Source: Rubripirellula sp.
GTDB lineage: Bacteria; Planctomycetota; Planctomycetia; Pirellulales; Pirellulaceae
Assembly (NCBI GenBank): GCA_029213145.1
Contig: JARGNK010000026.1
Span: 1 to 36,649 of the forward strand
Direction of reading: 5' to 3'
Length of the DNA stretch: 36,649 bases
Shown here: positions 33,792 to 36,649 of the stretch, in pieces
Layout of the letters: every line of letters starts with the position of its first letter
Numbering within the stretch: the stretch's first letter is position 1
Notes under the pieces: generated by a model
Told to the model about the DNA's origin: nothing
Seen by the model: the letters and a program-made list of their open reading frames with translations, nothing else
The model's database searches: none
Program-made: the position numbers and the translations under genes

Positions 33792-34349
33792 ATGAACGGC
33801 ATCGCTTCGTCGGGTGATTCACGAGTCGACATCAACCAGTTGCTGAATGAGTTTTACCCTCCTCCTCAAGGGCATTCACTGCTAGGTGAATTTGAATCGG
33901 TAGAATCCGTGCCGTCACCAAGCGATTGTCTGCTTGACCATCACGAACACATGACTGTCACGGTTGAATCGCATTTTGGGCAGAAGGTCAATGTCCATGT
34001 TCATCGCTGTAAGCGCGAAGGTGATTGGTACAGTCGCGAAATTACATTGATTACTCAGCAGTCCGAGCGAACCGTTCAGTACGGAATTGTTCGTCTGGAC
34101 ACAACAAAGCTGGCTGCGGATGTGTGGCAGAAAATCGAATCTCAGGATGTCCCGCTTGGCCGCGTGTTGATTGAGCACGATGTGCTTCGGGAAGTGCAGA
34201 TGTGCGAGTTGTGGAAAGTAACCGCTGGCCCCAGTTTGGCCGAATTGATGCATATGCAATTGAATGACGAATTGTATGGGCGGACCGCATTGATTTACTG
34301 CGATGGGGTTCCCGCGATCGAATTGCTTGAGATTGTTGTCCCTGATTAA
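33792..34349 (+). CDS. Chorismate-lyase-like (DUF98) protein
   Basis: 185 residues without signal peptide. The second half fits the chorismate lyase/DUF98/UTRA fold: VQYGIVRLDTTKLAADVW, then PLGRVLIEHDVLRE with the family's G-R-x-L-x-E-H pattern, then a strand pair and GRTALIYCDGVPAIELLEIV. UbiC-type enzymes release pyruvate from chorismate to give 4-hydroxybenzoate; DUF98 relatives are less well defined, so catalysis is not certain. The Arg of PLGR and the final Glu of IELLE are where active-site residues would be expected. The ATG at 33792 has AAGGA 8 nt upstream; the frame extends to 33738 without support. It lies 67 bp after the prenyl synthetase fusion on the same strand, so a prenylated aromatic product is conceivable. 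Confidence 0.55.
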   Translation: MNGIASSGDSRVDINQLLNEFYPPPQGHSLLGEFESVESVPSPSDCLLDHHEHMTVTVESHFGQKVNVHVHRCKREGDWYSREITLITQQSERTVQYGIVRLDTTKLAADVWQKIESQDVPLGRVLIEHDVLREVQMCELWKVTAGPSLAELMHMQLNDELYGRTALIYCDGVPAIELLEIVVPD

Positions 34350-34506
34350 ATGGCAGTTGCAGGTTCGATGTGCCGCCGGTGGAGTACATCGTTGGTGGGG
34401 TTCGTTGTCGGTGAAGTGTATTGTGCCAAGCGATGGCCGCAATCGCTTCGTTGTCAACGACGCCTGCGGAATGCCAGTTCCTCGTAAGCAGTGGTGAATC
34501 AACGTG

Positions 34507-35259
34507 ATGTGTCGATTAGGAAGTCTGTTTTGTTTTGCTTACTTGGTGGTTCTGCCGATGGGAATCGCTCATTCTCAGACGCCTGGTGAGTTGAGTGTGA
34601 CCGCGATGCGAGCCCTTGAGCAGGGTGATCGGAAACTCGCGATCCAAACTGCTGACCAAATGCTGAAGGCCAGCCCGCAAAATTCGGGCGTGAAAATGCG
34701 CGCAGGGGACATTTTCTTGCGAGCAGGTGAATCAAAGCGGGCTGTGGCTCAGTTTGACGCGTTTCTCAAAGACGAGCCTCAGCAGTTGCCCTATCTATGG
34801 CAACGTGGAATCGCACTTTATTTCACGAGTGACTTTGCTGAGGGGGTCAAGCAATTTGAAGTACATCGTGGGGTGAACCCTAACGATGTCGAGAATGCAG
34901 CGTGGCACTTTCTTTGTGTTGCGAGGGCCAAGTCGTTTGACAAGGCAAAGGGAATGGTCTTGCCGGCACCCGGGGATCCGCGGCTGCCAATGAAAGAGGT
35001 ATTGCAAATGCTGAATACCGGCGACACACAAGCCGTGATCGACCGCATTGAGAAAGAAACAGCCGGAACACCCCAACGATCGCAAGCCGAGTTTTATGGT
35101 TACTTTTACCTTGGGCTTTATGAAGATGCCCAAGGGGATCGTGAGGAAGCTTTGCGGTGGATGCGGAAGTCTGCCAAGGATGCGCCGCGGAACTATATGG
35201 GGGACGTTGCTCGCGTCTACGTGGACTATCTTGCAAACTCGAAAAACGTGAATCAATAG
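34507..35259 (+). CDS. Exported TPR protein
   Basis: 250 residues. A signal peptide (LGSLFCFAYLVVLPMGIAHS) is followed by tetratricopeptide-like helix pairs: LEQGDRKLAIQTADQMLKAS, AGDIFLRAGESKRAVAQFDA, WQRGIALYFTSDFAEGVKQF and, near the end, LGLYEDAQGDREEALRWMR. The arrangement resembles NlpI-like exported TPR proteins, though no lipobox cysteine is evident. TPR proteins act as scaffolds; the partner is unknown. The ATG at 34507 (or GTG at 34504) is chosen because it starts the signal peptide; no ribosome-binding site is clear. It follows the DUF98 gene after 157 bp, a spacer in which I see no terminator hairpin. Confidence 0.78.
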   Translation: MCRLGSLFCFAYLVVLPMGIAHSQTPGELSVTAMRALEQGDRKLAIQTADQMLKASPQNSGVKMRAGDIFLRAGESKRAVAQFDAFLKDEPQQLPYLWQRGIALYFTSDFAEGVKQFEVHRGVNPNDVENAAWHFLCVARAKSFDKAKGMVLPAPGDPRLPMKEVLQMLNTGDTQAVIDRIEKETAGTPQRSQAEFYGYFYLGLYEDAQGDREEALRWMRKSAKDAPRNYMGDVARVYVDYLANSKNVNQ

Positions 35260-35267
35260 ACGATTTC

Positions 35268-35276
35268 TGTTAGAAT
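35268..35276 (+). promoter_or_regulatory. Candidate extended -10 promoter for the DUF1501 gene
   Basis: TGTTAGAAT contains TG, one base, then TAGAAT (five of six matches to the -10 consensus), an extended -10 element. No good -35 lies at 16-18 bp. Predicted start near 35283, leader about 55 nt. Confidence 0.35.
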
Positions 35277-35337
35277 AAAAGTCCCTCCGTCATTGCCCGC
35301 CCAGCTGTAACGCAGCTCTCCACAGACAGTGGTTTTT

Positions 35338-36649
35338 ATGAAGCGATCTCACTCTCATCATTGCCGGCGATTTGCACGACCTCAGACACGGCGCGAGATG
35401 CTGAGTCGCTGTGCCGGCGGTTTCGGTGCTGTTGCGCTGAATGCTCTTTCGCGTAACGCGGTGTCTGCGGCGACGCCGAATCCACTCGCTCCAAAGCCGA
35501 CGCATTTTCCGGCGAAAGCAAAGAATGTGATTTTCCTGTACATGGACGGAGGTCCTAGTCAGGTCGACACGTTTGATTACAAGCCGTTCCTCGAAAAGTA
35601 TCACGGTCGTGACCCACGTGAAGTGATCGGTAAGTTAGCACCCACACAGTTTGATAACGTCGGCAAGGTGCTCCAGCCCCAGTGGAAATTCAATCAGCAT
35701 GGTCAGGCTGGGCATTGGATCAGTTCACTGTTTCCTCATCTGTCAGAGGTGGCCGACGACTTGGCGGTGGTCAAGTCAATGACCTCCAAGTTTTCTGAGC
35801 ACACTTCGGCCAATTATTTTCTGCATACCGGTAATGGACTCCAGGGGCGGCCAAGCATGGGCGCTTGGTTGGGCTACGGTCTTGGTAGTGAAAATGAAAA
35901 CTTGCCGGGCTTCGTTGTGCTCAATGGTGGTTTGATTCCGCCCGGTGGGTTGGACTGCTTTGGATCTGGTTTTTTGCCGTCGGCCTATCAAGGTTCTGTG
36001 TTTTTGCCGCAGCAACAACCGATTGCCAATATTCGGCCCTCTGAATCGGATCCTCGCTTGCAACGCAATAAGCTCGACTTGATTCGACAGTTTGATAATC
36101 AGGTCAATGATTCATTGGGCTCGGAAGCGGAGATCGAAGCAGCGATCGTTAACAGTGAGACGGCGTTTCGGATGCAGACTGCCGTGCCTGAGTTGATGGA
36201 TTTGGCGGGTGAGTCACAGGAAACCAAATCGCTGTACGGTTTGGATTCAGAATTCAAAAATACACAAACGTTCGGAATGCAATGCTTGCTCGCGCGGCGG
36301 TTGGTCCAACGCGGCGTTCGCTTTATCGAGCTGACCTGTCCCGGTGGTAATGGCGATCGCTGGGACCAGCATTCCAATTTGGTCGATGGACACAACAAGA
36401 ATTGCCGCACCGTTGATCAGCCGATTGCAGCATTGATTAAAGATCTCAAGCGAACCGGTTTATTTGATTCGACGCTGGTTGTCTGGAGCGGAGAGTTCGG
36501 CCGGACCCCCTTCGCTCAGGGTTCGAATGGCCGAGATCACAATCCGTTTGGATTCACCATTTGGATGGCTGGTGCTGGTGTGAAGGGCGGTGTTTCGGTG
36601 GGACAAACAGATGAGTGGGGTTACCGAGCGGTTGAAAATCGCTGCGAGG
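35338..36649 (+). CDS. DUF1501 family exported protein, 5' part
   Basis: The frame is open from the ATG at 35338 to the window edge (437 codons), so the C-terminus is missing. Near the N-terminus TRREMLSRCAGGFGAVAL is a twin-arginine signal. The body is DUF1501, a sulfatase-like alkaline-phosphatase-superfamily group abundant in planctomycetes: VIFLYMDGGPSQVDTFDYK, then FRMQTAVPELMDLA, TFGMQCLLARRLVQRGVRF, DQHSNL, LVVWSGEFGRTPFAQG and GRDHNPFGFTIWMAG carry the expected metal-site Asp and His residues. Substrate is unknown. There is no Shine-Dalgarno before the ATG. In many planctomycetes a DUF1553 cytochrome-like gene is the partner; the window ends too early to see it. Confidence 0.88.
   Translation, partial: MKRSHSHHCRRFARPQTRREMLSRCAGGFGAVALNALSRNAVSAATPNPLAPKPTHFPAKAKNVIFLYMDGGPSQVDTFDYKPFLEKYHGRDPREVIGKLAPTQFDNVGKVLQPQWKFNQHGQAGHWISSLFPHLSEVADDLAVVKSMTSKFSEHTSANYFLHTGNGLQGRPSMGAWLGYGLGSENENLPGFVVLNGGLIPPGGLDCFGSGFLPSAYQGSVFLPQQQPIANIRPSESDPRLQRNKLDLIRQFDNQVNDSLGSEAEIEAAIVNSETAFRMQTAVPELMDLAGESQETKSLYGLDSEFKNTQTFGMQCLLARRLVQRGVRFIELTCPGGNGDRWDQHSNLVDGHNKNCRTVDQPIAALIKDLKRTGLFDSTLVVWSGEFGRTPFAQGSNGRDHNPFGFTIWMAGAGVKGGVSVGQTDEWGYRAVENRCE

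Noticed and set aside
1..36649. tRNA, rRNA, insertion sequences, integrases, prophage genes
   Set aside because: Both strands were looked over for cloverleaf-like or transposase and integrase signatures; none could be supported.

Overview
The window looks like chromosomal DNA of a planctomycete of the Pirellulaceae (Rhodopirellula-like). The grounds are lineage-typical families: DUF1501, DUF1598, a planctomycete-style GumC/Wzz protein, GYF_2-DUF4282 and DUF4332 proteins, an FHA-containing sigma-54 activator, and a squalene-hopene cyclase next to a DUF116/polyprenyl synthetase fusion. Base composition is moderate and fairly even. No rRNA, tRNA, CRISPR array or intact insertion sequence was seen. 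All identifications come from reading motifs by eye.

Layout: (1) 1-544, the 3' end of a patatin-like phospholipase on +. (2) 779-11115, a leftward block. In transcription order it holds a DUF485 protein and an ActP-like sodium:solute symporter (start/stop overlap), then an SbcD-like metallophosphoesterase and a YhaN/SbcC-like ATPase (also overlapping), then DUF4332, GYF_2-DUF4282 and DUF2007/zinc-ribbon proteins. (3) 11337-18346, a rightward block: polyprenyl-phosphate-type GT2, a GT39-like membrane protein, a large AsmA-like protein and a small charged protein. (4) 18366-20369, an FHA-GAF-AAA+ sigma-54 activator on -. (5) 20724-23630, rightward DUF1598, DUF4259 and DUF2141 proteins. (6) 23617-29521, leftward: a broken GumC/Wzz gene, a secreted coiled-coil protein, a DUF481-type outer-membrane protein and a Tat-exported sugar isomerase-like protein. 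(7) 29599 to the right edge, a rightward group: squalene-hopene cyclase, DUF116-polyprenyl synthetase fusion, chorismate-lyase-like (DUF98) protein, TPR protein and an incomplete DUF1501 protein.

How genes work together: the symporter pair resembles acetate uptake (YjcH/ActP). The nuclease-like pair resembles SbcDC/YhaM-YhaN, but the phosphoesterase seems to have lost half of its metal site. The cyclase and prenyl synthetase overlap by 20 bp, so they are probably co-translated for a polycyclic triterpenoid or prenyl-lipid pathway. The DUF98 protein beside them raises the possibility of a chorismate-derived partner.

The strongest unexplained pattern is a scatter of short, near-perfect tandem repeats (units 15-26 bp). 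The clear in-gene arrays have units divisible by three; most intergenic ones do not. Two intergenic arrays and one leader repeat share a CCAGATT core. The best candidates for new biology are the cyclase/DUF116-prenyl synthetase/DUF98 group, the roughly 245-residue insert in the symporter, and the half-site phosphoesterase.
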